Counted from the first letter of the stretch, positions 24,819 to 35,641 are shown. The stretch: 64,000 bases of DNA from Yeosuana aromativorans (GCF_014646655.1 NZ_BMNR01000003.1:409049-473048); one strand, 5' to 3'. Notes: generated by a model not told the origin, from the sequence alone. Numbers and translations are program-made.

Positions 24819-27800
24819 CTAATTCACAATTATTTTTTTAGTAAAAACTTGATTTGAGTCTGTTCTAAACCAGGCAATATAGGTTCCTGATGAAATATTT
24901 GGAACTTGTAAACCACTATTAAAGGTTTCTTGTGATACATCGTTCAGTTCTAAAACAGACTGCCCCGAAATACTTACCAAAGAAAATCTTTTTACAGCAG
25001 ATTCTAGTTTTTTGGCAAATAATTTATGTGTATTATGTTGGTAGAAAACAAAATTTTCAGACGTGGCAGACTCTTCTACACTCAATGTTTGTTCTTTTGA
25101 TTGAAATACAATCTCAAACCTATTGTTGAACTTACCTTGGGCTGAATCAAATCTATATGCTTGATTTTGTGTTAAATCAAAATACTCATCCGTTAGATTA
25201 TCCTTTAAGTATATTTTTTGATTACTATCAATGTTTTCTGTTTCTGAAATCTTAAGTTCAAAGGAATTATTACCTGATGATTTAAAGTTTAAAGGAATAA
25301 CCTTATCATCTGTAATGGGGCCATAGGCTTCCATGTTCATGTTTTTCCCTTCAAAATTCAGGTTTAAGTCATTGTTGTTGTTTTCGTCACATTCGGCTTC
25401 GTAGCCATAATCATAACCATCTGTTGTAAAGTCACTAAATCCTAAAAGCAATTCCCGTCTGGTTTTGGGACCTACAACAGAATTGAATTCCAAACGTATT
25501 TTTTGAATACTATCAGTTTGTTTTTGGGATGATGAACTTTGCCCTTTAGATTTTGTGTTGCTTGATTTAAAGAACACTGATCCATTGCTATAGTTGCCAT
25601 CAGCATCTGCTTCTTTTACATAAACACGCTGGCCGTTATTGAACTTAATGGTACCATCGGCCACAACATCAGCCATAAAACCTTGTCCCACAGGAAGGTA
25701 TCTTGTTGGGGTTTTTGTGCCATCTTGAGATCCGTTGGTTGCTCCATAAAACCCAACAAATTGATAAGCTCTACATGACCCTAGCTTGTTTACTTGGGCA
25801 TAGCCTCCTTCGTAATCACGCAGGTTATGTGATGATCCTGCCCATTGTTGCCAAAGTTGCAAAGTACCACTAATAACGCCCGCATTGTCATCAATAAATT
25901 TATTAATATCTAATGCCGATGGATAAGGATTTCCCAATAAATACTGCGTTTTTGATACGGATTCTACTGAACCTGGACCTCCAACATCAGTTGCATTAAT
26001 TAAAATTGTTCCATTGTTTGGTTTTCCTTCAAAAATATACTCTTGCTGAGGCACGGGATTGTCCATTCCTTTTTGTGTGTACCCAACTCCTGGGGCTATG
26101 TTGGTTGTTGGCGATATAGATGCCCAATCCCAATAGGTTACTCCGTTTATAAACGTATATAACCAATACGAGCTTACATAACCAGCTTGAGAATAAGCCG
26201 AAGTAAACTGAACCGGAAAACCAGTACCATCTTCTAGCATTTCAATTCTAAAGTCTGTATTGTTCGCATTATTTGTTGATGCATTATTATCACTTAATGT
26301 CGTCGCTGCTTTAGCACCAACTGGAGAAGCCCAATAGTTATACCAATATGAACTGGCATTTCCTTCTTGGCGTCTTAAAATTTTACCATTGGCAGAAGTC
26401 ACCAAATCACTATTTTCAGTTTGTATCAATTGCGAATCACCCAGAAGATCAATGGTTCCGTTTAATTCAAGATACCATGAGTTTTGAATAAGATTATCAC
26501 TGTTTATGGTAAATGTTTTATCTGAATCAACAATTAATCCAACTGTTTTTATGGTATGATTGGCCGTAACATCATTTGAGATTTTAACGATGCTCCAGTC
26601 CTTATTGTTAGAGGTGTTTTCAATATCCCATACATCCCCGTGCAACCAAGTTGATTGTGATGTCCAAGCTCCTGCATTGGATGCTACATAGGGCATGGGC
26701 GCTGTTTGCTCTTCAACGGTAGTAATGTTATGTAACCGCATTGTATGACCATTGCTTGAATAATCTTCTATGGTACTATTCACAATATTTGTCATGGGAT
26801 AATAAGCCAATAAATTTGACCATGGCACTGCATTGGATGTAGACAAATCCTCAACATCTTTTGGTGCTATGGTACCTGCAACATTTCCTGAATTATTTTC
26901 AATTTCCTGATATACCATTTGCTGAATTTGGTCTGCTGTAAGAGCTGTATCAAAAACCCGTACTTCATCAATATCTCCCTTGAAATATTGTCCGTCTGTC
27001 GATTCGTTTGAAAATCGTCCTATTTCAAATGTGTCATTTGTATCTGAACTTACTGCTATGGAAGCTCCTGTAACCCCTGTGTCATAGGTGTCCGCAAGTG
27101 CTCCATCAATATAAAGTTTGATGATTCCTGTACTGCTTGAAAAAGTCCCTGTCAAATGATGCCATTCGTTAAAAGGAATTGTGGTACAACTGCAACCACC
27201 TGCTGATTGTTGCGAATTGCCAGCCGTTTTTATACTAAATGTAGGCCTGTTACCATTTTGTAACCACAACCTAAGAGCGATATCTTCTCCTGCAATATTC
27301 ATGTCAATTGCATTTCCAGAATCAGACTTTACCCATGCCATGATGGTAACATCATTAAGGCCATTAATCAGTGAAGGATTTGACAGGTAATCATCTACCC
27401 CATCAAAATCAAGCATGGATATGGGCGGTGGATTACCATCAAAATAATCACGATAGTCTAAGTCGCCTCCTGTGAATAAGTCATTATCCACATCGGGTAA
27501 AATAGATGAAGTTGGGTCATCAATTTCATCATTAATATCTGTTGGGTCATTTAGGTTTGAACCTTCAAATAAATTGTCTAAACCATCATTATCACTGTCA
27601 GTATAAGTAACGATAAGATTTGCCATTCCGTTTTCTTCAATATCAGGCAAACCATCATCATCAGAATCTAAATCATACATGTCAACATTATTATCACCAT
27701 CAGTATCAACTGGGATAAGGCCTGTTCCATAAACATCATAAATACCTGTTAATGGGTTTACTGTTCCTGTTGGTGCTATATACCCTAAGGTTGTTTGTGC

Positions 27801-29366
27801 TTCTACATTGTCAGGAATACCATCATTGTCACTATCAATATCTACAGTATTTAACAGTCCATCTCTATCAGAATCACAAACAGAACTAATGCCAAAATTG
27901 GTCAACCGTGTACCGGTATTGGTATCGGTTCCTGTGGCTCCATATAACAAATCAACATGTGAAAACTTGTCGAACTCCATATACAAATAAAAGTCGGGGT
28001 CATCCCCTTGGGTGCCACCATCATCAGGCTCATTAACCCAGTCAGTATTTGGAGTGGCAATTGTTGGATCTAGTCTAAACAAAGTAAAATTGGCCGGAGC
28101 TGCACCATTTACAAAACCTGCCTGTTCCAAATTTGTGGTTGTACTTAAAGACGGCGTTATGGTCGATGTTACCGTTGTTGAATTAAACCCAGCTATTTCA
28201 GTAAAATCACGTCCGCTTCTAGTATCAATATCCCTAGACTCTAAAATCAAATCATAAAGCGTTGTTGGTGTACCAGCAGGATTTGCCGGTGTTGCACTAC
28301 CAGCTTTAACCAAATCAAAAGAATAGGTTACATACTCATCTGCACTAGCATCAAACGTATCGACTCTCAATTCATTATTGCAATCAACTGTAAAGTTTCC
28401 ATTTTTAGAAATAATGGTAAGTATTATATCATAATATTGGTTTTGGTATAAAATAGCATTGGAATAAATTACTTTTTCTCCTGGTTGAACATCATTTAAA
28501 CTTGATGCTGTTAAAGGAGCTGCATTATTAAACTGTATAATAGCGGAACATTCATACGTATCAATAATACCGTCATTATCATCATCTTCATCACAAATGT
28601 CACTAATGCCATCCCCATCAAAGTCAGGATTTCCAGAAGCAACTGCATCACATGGGTCTATAACTGTTAATTTTGCAGAATAGACTTCTGAAATACATTT
28701 ATTATCATCATGTGTTATTACCACATAGTACTCATTACCGTCCAAACCGGTAACATCACTTATGTTTAATGTTGAATTAGTAGTCCCGCTATAAACACCA
28801 GCGTTTGATAATGCAATTCCGCCTGAAGCTGGGTCTCCCAAATACCATTTGTAATTAATTCTATTATTAGAGCTTGAGGATTTTCCATTAGAATAATCAG
28901 GATTTCCACTATTGAAATTTGTAGTGTTACGAGCAGAAGCGTTAACACTAAACGAAGTAGAACCTCCAATAGTTACGCTCTTGTCGCTTGGGGTAGACGA
29001 TATTGTTACGCGAGTAGCTATTACCTCATCGCCATTTAACCCATTATATCCTCCAGAACCTCCAGTAACTTTTCCATTTGAATCAATACCAGTGCCATCC
29101 AAAATACCATCATTATTGGCATCTACACCTCCAGATTCTATAGAATCATAACATCCGTCATTATCACTATCTAAATCAAAATAATCCAAAATACCATCAC
29201 CGTCAGTATCACCAGCAAATTCATTGCTGTCTAAAATGCCATCATTATCATCATCTAAATCTACTGAATCAACAATACCATCACCATCATTATCTTGGGC
29301 AAATGATAAATTAGTATAAAACAGTAAGAACAAAAAGCATGCTCTAAATAGTACAGTTTTTCTCAT
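24819..29366 (-). CDS. Giant T9SS-exported surface protein: TSP3 repeats, Ig-like, LamG, type A sorting tail
   Basis: A 1515-aa paralogue of the neighbouring 1509-aa protein. Order: signal peptide (1-23, ending LSFAQ); TSP3 Asp repeats immediately after it ([19 protein letters not shown]); an Ig/PKD-like segment (about 115-235, [13 protein letters not shown] ... [12 protein letters not shown]); further TSP3 units; a beta-rich region (about 275-480); TSP3 repeats to about 660; LamG ([13 protein letters not shown] ... [11 protein letters not shown]); the shared [12 protein letters not shown] region; and a T9SS type A sorting domain ending KKIIVN. From LamG to the end it is very similar to its neighbour, while the N-terminal thirds differ (Ig-like here, GEVED there). 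Terminator and upstream DNA are also shared, so the pair is a tandem duplication with N-terminal module exchange. Confidence 0.88.
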   Translation of the reverse strand: MRKTVLFRACFLFLLFYTNLSFAQDNDGDGIVDSVDLDDDNDGILDSNEFAGDTDGDGILDYFDLDSDNDGCYDSIESGGVDANNDGILDGTGIDSNGKVTGGSGGYNGLNGDEVIATRVTISSTPSDKSVTIGGSTSFSVNASARNTTNFNSGNPDYSNGKSSSSNNRINYKWYLGDPASGGIALSNAGVYSGTTNSTLNISDVTGLDGNEYYVVITHDDNKCISEVYSAKLTVIDPCDAVASGNPDFDGDGISDICDEDDDNDGIIDTYECSAIIQFNNAAPLTASSLNDVQPGEKVIYSNAILYQNQYYDIILTIISKNGNFTVDCNNELRVDTFDASADEYVTYSFDLVKAGSATPANPAGTPTTLYDLILESRDIDTRSGRDFTEIAGFNSTTVTSTITPSLSTTTNLEQAGFVNGAAPANFTLFRLDPTIATPNTDWVNEPDDGGTQGDDPDFYLYMEFDKFSHVDLLYGATGTDTNTGTRLTNFGISSVCDSDRDGLLNTVDIDSDNDGIPDNVEAQTTLGYIAPTGTVNPLTGIYDVYGTGLIPVDTDGDNNVDMYDLDSDDDGLPDIEENGMANLIVTYTDSDNDGLDNLFEGSNLNDPTDINDEIDDPTSSILPDVDNDLFTGGDLDYRDYFDGNPPPISMLDFDGVDDYLSNPSLINGLNDVTIMAWVKSDSGNAIDMNIAGEDIALRLWLQNGNRPTFSIKTAGNSQQSAGGCSCTTIPFNEWHHLTGTFSSSTGIIKLYIDGALADTYDTGVTGASIAVSSDTNDTFEIGRFSNESTDGQYFKGDIDEVRVFDTALTADQIQQMVYQEIENNSGNVAGTIAPKDVEDLSTSNAVPWSNLLAYYPMTNIVNSTIEDYSSNGHTMRLHNITTVEEQTAPMPYVASNAGAWTSQSTWLHGDVWDIENTSNNKDWSIVKISNDVTANHTIKTVGLIVDSDKTFTINSDNLIQNSWYLELNGTIDLLGDSQLIQTENSDLVTSANGKILRRQEGNASSYWYNYWASPVGAKAATTLSDNNASTNNANNTDFRIEMLEDGTGFPVQFTSAYSQAGYVSSYWLYTFINGVTYWDWASISPTTNIAPGVGYTQKGMDNPVPQQEYIFEGKPNNGTILINATDVGGPGSVESVSKTQYLLGNPYPSALDINKFIDDNAGVISGTLQLWQQWAGSSHNLRDYEGGYAQVNKLGSCRAYQFVGFYGATNGSQDGTKTPTRYLPVGQGFMADVVADGTIKFNNGQRVYVKEADADGNYSNGSVFFKSSNTKSKGQSSSSQKQTDSIQKIRLEFNSVVGPKTRRELLLGFSDFTTDGYDYGYEAECDENNNNDLNLNFEGKNMNMEAYGPITDDKVIPLNFKSSGNNSFELKISETENIDSNQKIYLKDNLTDEYFDLTQNQAYRFDSAQGKFNNRFEIVFQSKEQTLSVEESATSENFVFYQHNTHKLFAKKLESAVKRFSLVSISGQSVLELNDVSQETFNSGLQVPNISSGTYIAWFRTDSNQVFTKKIIVN

Positions 29367-29820
29367 TAGGTTAAATTTTAATAGTTTGGGACTACTTAAT
29401 TAATTTTTAAGCACCTAATAGACACACTATGTAGTAAAATGGATTGTAAAAAATTGAGGGAAGTAAACTTTTTAATTATAAAGACACACTATTTGCCTTT
29501 AAATCAATAATATAACAATATTAAAACATAATAATTTCATACCAACATAAGATGGTTGTTTTTTCGATAAAACAATAAAAAAACCCATTTAAATGCAATT
29601 TTAAAAACATGAAATGCATAAAACATAGATTAATGACATCACTATTTTAAATATGTAATCATAATTTGTTGATTACTATTTATTTAAAATAATTACAATA
29701 TTAATTCAAAAAATCGACAAAACCTAAAAAAAATCAGATTAAAAGTAGTTTTTTAACGACGAAGTGTCATATTGAACCGTTTTGCTTATTAAAAATAAAA
29801 ATGTGTTTATTGAGAATTGA
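29367..29820. other. 454-bp AT-rich intergenic region
   Basis: This is the only gap over 300 bases. It holds the conserved leader block and direct repeats near 29420-29492 described separately, and a weak GTAATCA/TGATTAC inverted repeat near 29655-29676. The rest is very AT-rich with many short A/T runs. I see no open reading frame with protein-like composition, no tRNA and no clear terminator after radA's neighbour. Confidence 0.6.
29432..29464 (-). promoter_or_regulatory. Conserved upstream block shared by the two T9SS giants (copy B)
   Basis: Counterpart of 24589-24618: TAGTAAAATGGATTGTAA...TTGAGGGAAGT. It is bracketed by two exact direct repeats AGACACACTAT (29420-29430 and 29482-29492), 62 bp apart, absent from copy A except for a partial ACAC element. 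Confidence 0.45.
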
Positions 29821-31179
29821 TTAAATAAGTCTGCCAACTAAATCTTCAATTTTAGAAATAAGCTGAACTTTAATAGCCGTATTTTTTAAGGAAATGGTGT
29901 TGTATTTAGATACAAAAATAGTGGAAAATCCTAGTTTTTCTGCCTCAAGAATACGTTGCTCTACACGTTGTACAGGTCGTATTTCTCCAGACAAACCAAC
30001 CTCTGCAGCAAAACAAAAATCTTTTGGTAAGGCCACATCTTCATTGGACGATAAAATGGATGCCACCACTGCCAAATCAATGGCAGGATCATCTACATTA
30101 ATGCCGCCCGTAATATTTAAAAACACGTCTTTAGTGCCCAAACGGAATCCTGCCCGCTTTTCCAGAACAGCTAAAAGCATATTAAGTCGTTTGGCATTAA
30201 AACCCGTAGCAGAACGTTGCGGTGTGCCATAAACGGCTGTACTTACCAAAGCCTGCACTTCTATCATTAAAGGTCGCATGCCTTCTAAAGTGGCCGCTAC
30301 TGCATTTCCGGATAATTCCTCATCTTTTTTAGAAATTAAAATCTCTGATGGATTGGTCACTTCTCGCAATCCGGAACCTTGCATTTCATAAATGCCCAAT
30401 TCATTTGTGGAACCAAAACGGTTTTTATTGGCTCTTAAAATCCTGAACACATGGTTGCGGTCACCTTCAAATTGCAAAACCGTATCTACCATATGCTCTA
30501 AAATCTTTGGCCCTGCTATATTACCATCCTTGGTTATGTGCCCAATTAAAATGACTGGTGTCGCTGTTTCTTTTGCATATTTGATCAGCTCGGTTGTACA
30601 TTCCTTAATTTGGGAAATACTTCCTGAAGACGATTCAATATAATCACTATGCAAGGTTTGAATGGAATCAATAACCACGATATCGGGTTCCAAATCCTCT
30701 ATTTGCTTAAAAATATTTTGAGTTTTTGTTTCCGTTAAGATATAACAGTTTGTATCTCCCGGATAAATACGCTCCGCTCGCATTTTTATCTGTTTTTGAC
30801 TCTCTTCTCCAGAAACATATAGGGTTTTGTAAGGCAATTTTAAAGCAACTTGAAGTAACAACGTGCTTTTTCCAATACCGGGTTCGCCACCCAAAAGTAT
30901 CATAGATCCGGGTACGATGCCTCCGCCCAAAACACGATTAAATTCCCCATCAAAAGTATCCAATCTGGACTCTTGGCTTGTGTCAATATCCTGAATACGA
31001 AGTGGTTTTGAAACACGTTTCACAGATAAGGTAGGCGATTTCCAATCGCTTTTTTCTACCTTTTGAATGACCTCTTCTACAATGGTGTTCCACTCTTTGC
31101 AAGCCGTACATTGGCCTTGCCATTTGGAATACTGGCTGCCACAATTCTGGCAGAAAAATGTTGTTTTTACTTTAGCCAT
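29821..31179 (-). CDS. radA: DNA repair protein RadA
   Basis: RecA-like branch-migration helicase used in recombination and repair. I chose the ATG at 31177-31179 (MAKVKTTFFCQNCGSQYSKW), two codons inside a GTG-initiated frame, giving 452 aa. Features: N-terminal zinc finger CQNC...CTAC; ATPase with Walker A GGEPGIGKST and Walker B DIVVIDSIQT; the RadA-specific KNRFG motif (RANKNRFGSTNELGIYEM); and a C-terminal Lon-protease-like domain (GGINVDDPAIDLAVVASILS) without protease function. It follows the esterase-like gene by about 30 bp in the same direction, so the two may be co-transcribed. Confidence 0.96.
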   Translation of the reverse strand: MAKVKTTFFCQNCGSQYSKWQGQCTACKEWNTIVEEVIQKVEKSDWKSPTLSVKRVSKPLRIQDIDTSQESRLDTFDGEFNRVLGGGIVPGSMILLGGEPGIGKSTLLLQVALKLPYKTLYVSGEESQKQIKMRAERIYPGDTNCYILTETKTQNIFKQIEDLEPDIVVIDSIQTLHSDYIESSSGSISQIKECTTELIKYAKETATPVILIGHITKDGNIAGPKILEHMVDTVLQFEGDRNHVFRILRANKNRFGSTNELGIYEMQGSGLREVTNPSEILISKKDEELSGNAVAATLEGMRPLMIEVQALVSTAVYGTPQRSATGFNAKRLNMLLAVLEKRAGFRLGTKDVFLNITGGINVDDPAIDLAVVASILSSNEDVALPKDFCFAAEVGLSGEIRPVQRVEQRILEAEKLGFSTIFVSKYNTISLKNTAIKVQLISKIEDLVGRLI

Positions 31180-31209
31180 TTTCACTTTCCACAGAGATGC
31201 GGAAAACTT

Positions 31210-32361
31210 TTAATTATATCCGAAATCTGTTTTAATTGCCTCCGCTTTTTCCATCATCAAATCTTTGGTTATACCACCTATCTCTTCAAATGAATACCCT
31301 GATTGATAGGTTCGCATGGCTTTTTTGGGTTCTCCTGTTTCTTCATAAAAACGTGCTAAGTAATAATTTCCTAAAAGTGTTTTAGGGTATTCCTTCCTGG
31401 CCAGTTTTCCTAAATCCTCAAAATATTGAAATTCTTCCTTCTTTTCTATACAAGCTTCAATAGCCTTAAAATCATTGATAAGTATTTGTTTTTCAATGCC
31501 AAATAAATCATGGATGGTTTGGTATTTTTCCTCAAGATAGGCTACTGGAGAGGTTTCCAACTTAAGTATTTTTTCTTTGTATTCATCTTTGGTAATGGGC
31601 CTAAAAACAGAGAAAATATCTTCTAGCGCATTGGGAATTGCATGAGCCGGAACCGAGTAATAAGAAGGGCCATCAAAATTGTCGAAATAGTAAGATACCT
31701 GGTCATTATCAATTCCCTTCAAACTTGTATTTAATTCATCAACTCCTTTTTTTATGGAAGGAACATCGTTGGTCGTGGTTGCCAAATAATAAAATAGCCT
31801 GCTTTTAATCTTAGTCAACCTATCAGGAACATACGTGCTCATTTGGGGAGCCAGCTCTGGACTGACCACTATATAGGCCTGAAATAATGGCTGTTCTTTC
31901 AACAGATAATAATTAATAAAATTAGCAGTTTCTCCATGACCCACAACTGCTTTAAAGTTCCCAATTCTATATTTATTTTGAATATAAGGAATAAGCTCAG
32001 TACCAATAAATTCAAAAAAATTGGCTCCTTTTTCTATAGGCAGTGAATTTTGCTCAGAATACATACAATCATCATAACGTTTGTCAACTTGGTTGATACC
32101 AACCACAACAGATTCCGGCATGTCTTCCCAATAGGAATAATAATCTACATTACCGGCAACGGCTTCAAATAAATAATCGCCATCAAGCACAATGAATAAT
32201 GGATAGACTTTATCAGTATCATTGCTATAACCCCTTGGCAATTGAATTTTAAGTTCGCGGGATTCACCTAGCTTGTTGGATTCAAAAGGTTCATAAATAA
32301 CCTGAGCCTCAATAGCATTAAAGGTTAATACCAACAATAAAACGTAAAGAATTGATTTCAT
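31210..32361 (-). CDS. Esterase-fold (alpha/beta hydrolase) exported protein lacking the usual nucleophile, with helical C-terminal extension
   Basis: The start at 32359-32361 gives the signal peptide MKSILYVLLLVLTFNAIEAQ and 383 aa. The first 260 residues resemble the putative esterase / enterochelin-esterase family: RELKIQLPRGYSND, YPLFIVLDGDYLFE, VVVGINQVDKRYDD. At the expected nucleophile elbow (GHSxGG) the sequence is AVVGHGETANFINYYLL, so the Ser is Gly at about residue 143. The C-terminal about 120 residues are helical and TPR-like (LGNYYLARFYEETGEPKKAM). It may be a non-catalytic binding protein or use another residue. It precedes radA. The fold call is moderate; activity is doubtful. 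Confidence 0.72.
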   Translation of the reverse strand: MKSILYVLLLVLTFNAIEAQVIYEPFESNKLGESRELKIQLPRGYSNDTDKVYPLFIVLDGDYLFEAVAGNVDYYSYWEDMPESVVVGINQVDKRYDDCMYSEQNSLPIEKGANFFEFIGTELIPYIQNKYRIGNFKAVVGHGETANFINYYLLKEQPLFQAYIVVSPELAPQMSTYVPDRLTKIKSRLFYYLATTTNDVPSIKKGVDELNTSLKGIDNDQVSYYFDNFDGPSYYSVPAHAIPNALEDIFSVFRPITKDEYKEKILKLETSPVAYLEEKYQTIHDLFGIEKQILINDFKAIEACIEKKEEFQYFEDLGKLARKEYPKTLLGNYYLARFYEETGEPKKAMRTYQSGYSFEEIGGITKDLMMEKAEAIKTDFGYN

Positions 32362-32448
32362 TTGTATGACTTGAGAATTAGTTGAGAGCAAGGTAATAAA
32401 TAAAGCGAACGTTTAAAAACAAAGTATTTTAAAAACTTTAAACTTGAT

Positions 32449-33417
32449 TTAAACTTTTAAACTTGCTTTATTTCTGTTGTAAATAGGTAGGTAAATCAAT
32501 GATAGACCTCCTAAAATAATAATCATAAGGGTTTGTGATGACCAAATGATCCAGCCAAACGCCAAACTTGGTTCTTTTGCAATTCCAAAGAGTGAAAACG
32601 CCGCATAAATAGTTAAAGGATAAGACCCAATTCCTCCGTTTGTGGCAGCAATACTTAAACTCGCCGAAATAAAACCAAATAAAATAGCTCCCAAAGAAAT
32701 GCCTTGTATTTCCTCAACGGCAAAAGACGTTACATAAAACATCAGGACATACATGACCCAAATGAATAAAGTATGAAGTATAAATGGCCACTTTTTTTCC
32801 ATTTTAAAAATACTCAACACACCTTCTATAAGACCATTACAAAACGCTTTGACTTTTAAAGCAATTTTTGAATGGCTTCTTGCAATATATATGAAAAGTA
32901 AAATAGCTAGAACCACAAATATAAGTGCAAGAAAAACGATTTTTGTAAGATTGAACCTGGTTATCAAAAAATTGTAAATAAGGTCAAACTCCAGACATAA
33001 TGCCAATAAAATGACTGCAAAAATCATAATCAAATCGGCAATACGTTCAGAGACAATGGTTCCAAAGCCTTTTTCAAAAGGGACGTTTTCATAATTTGTT
33101 AAGATGGTTGCCCTGGCTACTTCTCCTGCTCTTGGAATGGTGTAATTTATTAAATAGGTAGCAAAAACAGCCATGATACTGTTTCCCAATTTAACTTTGT
33201 AACCCATAGGTTCCAGCATAAACAGCCAACGATACGCTCTGGATAAATGGCTTAACAACCCCAAACAAACACCTAGAACTATATATTTATAATCAGCTTT
33301 TTTTATATACACCAACAACTCGTCAAAAGACACTTTTGAAAGCGCATACCAGGCCAAAAAAACTCCCAGTAACAATGGGAGTATAATCTTTAGCGTTCTT
33401 TTTATATTTAAAGCCAA
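32449..33417 (-). CDS. Lysylphosphatidylglycerol synthase transmembrane-domain (UPF0104) flippase-like protein
   Basis: A 322-aa polytopic inner-membrane protein with about eight hydrophobic helices, of the family related to the membrane half of MprF. It begins MALNIKRTLKIILPLLLGVF and carries the family line LSHLSRAYRWLFMLEPMGYK, then INYTIPRAGEVARATILTNY and FGTIVSERIADLIMIF. The cytoplasmic synthase half of MprF is missing, so it cannot itself aminoacylate lipid; related proteins are proposed lipid transporters. It begins four bases after panD in the panC-panD direction, a linkage seen in several Flavobacteriia. Substrate unknown. Confidence 0.85.
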   Translation of the reverse strand: MALNIKRTLKIILPLLLGVFLAWYALSKVSFDELLVYIKKADYKYIVLGVCLGLLSHLSRAYRWLFMLEPMGYKVKLGNSIMAVFATYLINYTIPRAGEVARATILTNYENVPFEKGFGTIVSERIADLIMIFAVILLALCLEFDLIYNFLITRFNLTKIVFLALIFVVLAILLFIYIARSHSKIALKVKAFCNGLIEGVLSIFKMEKKWPFILHTLFIWVMYVLMFYVTSFAVEEIQGISLGAILFGFISASLSIAATNGGIGSYPLTIYAAFSLFGIAKEPSLAFGWIIWSSQTLMIIILGGLSLIYLPIYNRNKASLKV

Positions 33418-33421
33418 GGGG

Positions 33422-33772
33422 TTATTTTAACAAATTAGTAGCTTCGTCTGGAAAGACCAACGACGGCTTAAAGACTTTGGCCTCTTCAATATCCATAAAG
33501 GCATAGGTTATCAATATTAAGGTGTCACCAACCGATACTTTTCTGGCAGCAGCCCCATTGAGGGTTATTTCACCGCTATTGCGTGGACCAGGAATGACAT
33601 AAGTGTCCAAACGTTCGCCATTATCGTTATTGACAATTTGGACCTTTTCGCCTTGTATAATGTTGGCAGCATCCATTAAATCCTCATCAATAGTGATACT
33701 ACCAATGTAGTTAAGGTCTGCACCTGTGCATTTTACTCTGTGAATCTTAGATTTTACAACTTGAACTTGCAT
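33422..33772 (-). CDS. panD: Aspartate 1-decarboxylase
   Basis: Makes beta-alanine for pantothenate synthesis. It is translated as a proenzyme and self-cleaves before a serine to make the pyruvoyl cofactor. The 116-aa length is normal. The cleavage site is YIGSITID with Gly24-Ser25, and the family stretch [20 protein letters not shown] and [20 protein letters not shown] follow. It is 13 bp downstream of panC, whose product joins beta-alanine to pantoate, so the pathway logic is complete for these two steps. Confidence 0.96.
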   Translation of the reverse strand: MQVQVVKSKIHRVKCTGADLNYIGSITIDEDLMDAANIIQGEKVQIVNNDNGERLDTYVIPGPRNSGEITLNGAAARKVSVGDTLILITYAFMDIEEAKVFKPSLVFPDEATNLLK

Positions 33773-33785
33773 GTGGCAAAGATAA

Positions 33786-34634
33786 TTAATTTAATGCGAT
33801 ATTGTCTATAAGTCTAATTTCGCCAACATATACCGCAATAAACGCCCTATATGTTTTGGTTTTTGATTTTCGTTTAATTTGTTTTAAGGTTTCAACATCA
33901 GCAATTATGAAGTATTCCAGCTCTAGAAGCTCTTGGTTTTCAAACTGCTTTGTAACCCATTTAGTAACTTCATTAGCACTTTTTGTGCCAAAATATTGTT
34001 TGGCAGTTTTTAAGGTTTTGTAGATAAAAGCGGCAGCTTTTTTTTGTTTATCTGTCAGTCTTGAATTGCGCGAACTCATAGCAAGACCGCTAGACTCCCT
34101 ATGGATTTCACAGCCAATTATGTTGACAGGGATATGGTGTTTGTCAACCAGTTTTTTTATGATTTGCAACTGTTGAAAATCTTTTTCACCAAAATAAGCG
34201 TTGTCTGGTCTAACAATTTCAAACAAGCGTTTTACTACCGTTCCCACACCATCAAAATGCCCTTTTCTAAATTTCCCTTCCATTACGTGCTCAAGCCCAT
34301 CAAAATCAAACTGCTGTGACACGGTATTTCCTTGGTACATGGCATCTACTGAAGGCGCAAATATTAAAAGCTCCTTAGAAATGGATTCCAAAAGGTGCAT
34401 ATCGTTTTCTAAGTCCCTTGGGTATTTGTCAAGGTCATCCGTGTTATTAAACTGCGTTGGATTTACAAACACGCTCACAAAAACCTTGTCATTGTTTGCC
34501 AATGCTTTTTCAACCAAAGCCAAATGACCTTTGTGCAAAGCACCCATAGTGGGCACAAACCCAATGGTTAATTGTTGTGCTTTAAAGGCATCAACAACCT
34601 CTTTAATTTGCGCTGTATCTGAAAAAACCTGCAT
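33786..34634 (-). CDS. panC: Pantothenate synthetase
   Basis: ATP-dependent ligase of pantoate and beta-alanine. The 282-aa protein has the nucleotidyl-transferase HxGH motif in [48 protein letters not shown], and the KMSKS-like [13 protein letters not shown]. It is first in the panC-panD-membrane-protein run and is divergent from the GT5-like gene, with an exact -7 box about 25 bp upstream. All key motifs are intact. Confidence 0.97.
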   Translation of the reverse strand: MQVFSDTAQIKEVVDAFKAQQLTIGFVPTMGALHKGHLALVEKALANNDKVFVSVFVNPTQFNNTDDLDKYPRDLENDMHLLESISKELLIFAPSVDAMYQGNTVSQQFDFDGLEHVMEGKFRKGHFDGVGTVVKRLFEIVRPDNAYFGEKDFQQLQIIKKLVDKHHIPVNIIGCEIHRESSGLAMSSRNSRLTDKQKKAAAFIYKTLKTAKQYFGTKSANEVTKWVTKQFENQELLELEYFIIADVETLKQIKRKSKTKTYRAFIAVYVGEIRLIDNIALN

Positions 34635-34658
34635 TTTTTAATAAAAAATTAACGGGTG

Positions 34659-34666
34659 CAAACTTA
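34659..34666 (-). promoter_or_regulatory. Promoter of panC (TAnnTTTG -7 box with TTG -33)
   Basis: The minus strand reads TAAGTTTG, an exact Bacteroidota -7 match, with TTGATTG at 34676-34683 in a plausible -33 position. It is about 25 bp upstream of the panC ATG. Confidence 0.55.
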
Positions 34667-34697
34667 AGATTTTACAATCAATCTGCATAAATTTTTG

Positions 34698-34705
34698 TAC
34701 TTTTG
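34698..34705 (+). promoter_or_regulatory. Promoter -7 box of the GT5-like gene (TAnnTTTG)
   Basis: TACTTTTG preceded by a T-rich tract and followed by GCG. It is an exact match to the -7 consensus, about 125 bp before the GT5-like start codon and divergent from the panC promoter. Confidence 0.5.
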
Positions 34706-34831
34706 CGTGTTTTTTATTTTGAATTTTCAAAAGCGAACAGTTTATGCAACTTGTAAAAGACGATTTTTTATTTCAAAAAATCATGATTTTCTGTTACATA
34801 TACCTATCAAAAAAGCAACAAAAACGAACAT

Positions 34832-35641
34832 ATGAAAGATAAGAGGATATTATATGTATCATCTGAAGTAGTACCTTATTTACCTGAGACCGAAATTTCA
34901 TCCATGTCATTTGAAGCACCAAGATTGGTGAATCAACAAGGTGGTCAAATAAGAATATTCATGCCTAGATACGGAAATATTAATGAGAGAAGACATCAAC
35001 TGCACGAAGTTATAAGGTTATCAGGGATAAATTTGGTGATAAATGATCTGGACATGCCTCTTATTATTAAAGTAGCCTCTATTCCAAAAGAACGCATTCA
35101 GGTTTATTTTATTGACAATGACGAATATTTTAAAAGAAAGGCAACCCTAACCGATGAAAACGGAAATTTGTTTCCGGATAATGATGAAAGAGCCATCTTT
35201 TTTGCCAAAGGCGTTATTGAAACCGTGAAAAAATTAAATTGGTCTCCAGATGTTATTCATGTTCATGGTTGGCTGGCATCATTGTTGCCGCTTTATTTAA
35301 AAGAATATTACAAGGACGAGCCTTTGTTTAGTGACAGTAAAATTGTGACATCCGTTTATGGACAGAATTTTGATAATACTCTTAACAAAGACATGCATAA
35401 CAAAATTAAATTTGACGGTATTGAGGAAAGTGCCATTAACATACTTGAAGAGCCATCATATATTAACCTAATGAAAGTTGCTATTAACTATTCTGATGCA
35501 TTGATAGTTGGTTCTGAAAATATCCCAACAGATTTAGAAACCTATTTAAAAGACTCAGAAAAACCTGTTTTAGAATTTAAACATAAAGACGAATTTGGAG
35601 AAGCCTATACAAGTTTCTTGAATTCAAGCGTTTTAGTTTAA
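34832..35641 (+). CDS. Single-domain glycogen/starch synthase-like protein (GT5 N-terminal domain only)
   Basis: A 269-aa protein matching only the N-terminal Rossmann domain of GT5 glycogen synthase. The start MKDKRILYVSSEVVPYLPET mirrors KILFVxSEVxPxxKTGG of GlgA, but the KTGGL lysine motif is PETEI, and the DVIHVHGWLASLLPLYLK block is kept. The second, nucleotide-sugar-binding domain (with the catalytic Glu) is absent, so glucan synthesis by this protein alone is unlikely. It is followed 24 bp later by a DUF4270 lipoprotein and then glmS. In Flavobacteriia this short form is commonly annotated glycogen/starch synthase next to panC. True function is unknown. Confidence 0.8.
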   Translation: MKDKRILYVSSEVVPYLPETEISSMSFEAPRLVNQQGGQIRIFMPRYGNINERRHQLHEVIRLSGINLVINDLDMPLIIKVASIPKERIQVYFIDNDEYFKRKATLTDENGNLFPDNDERAIFFAKGVIETVKKLNWSPDVIHVHGWLASLLPLYLKEYYKDEPLFSDSKIVTSVYGQNFDNTLNKDMHNKIKFDGIEESAINILEEPSYINLMKVAINYSDALIVGSENIPTDLETYLKDSEKPVLEFKHKDEFGEAYTSFLNSSVLV

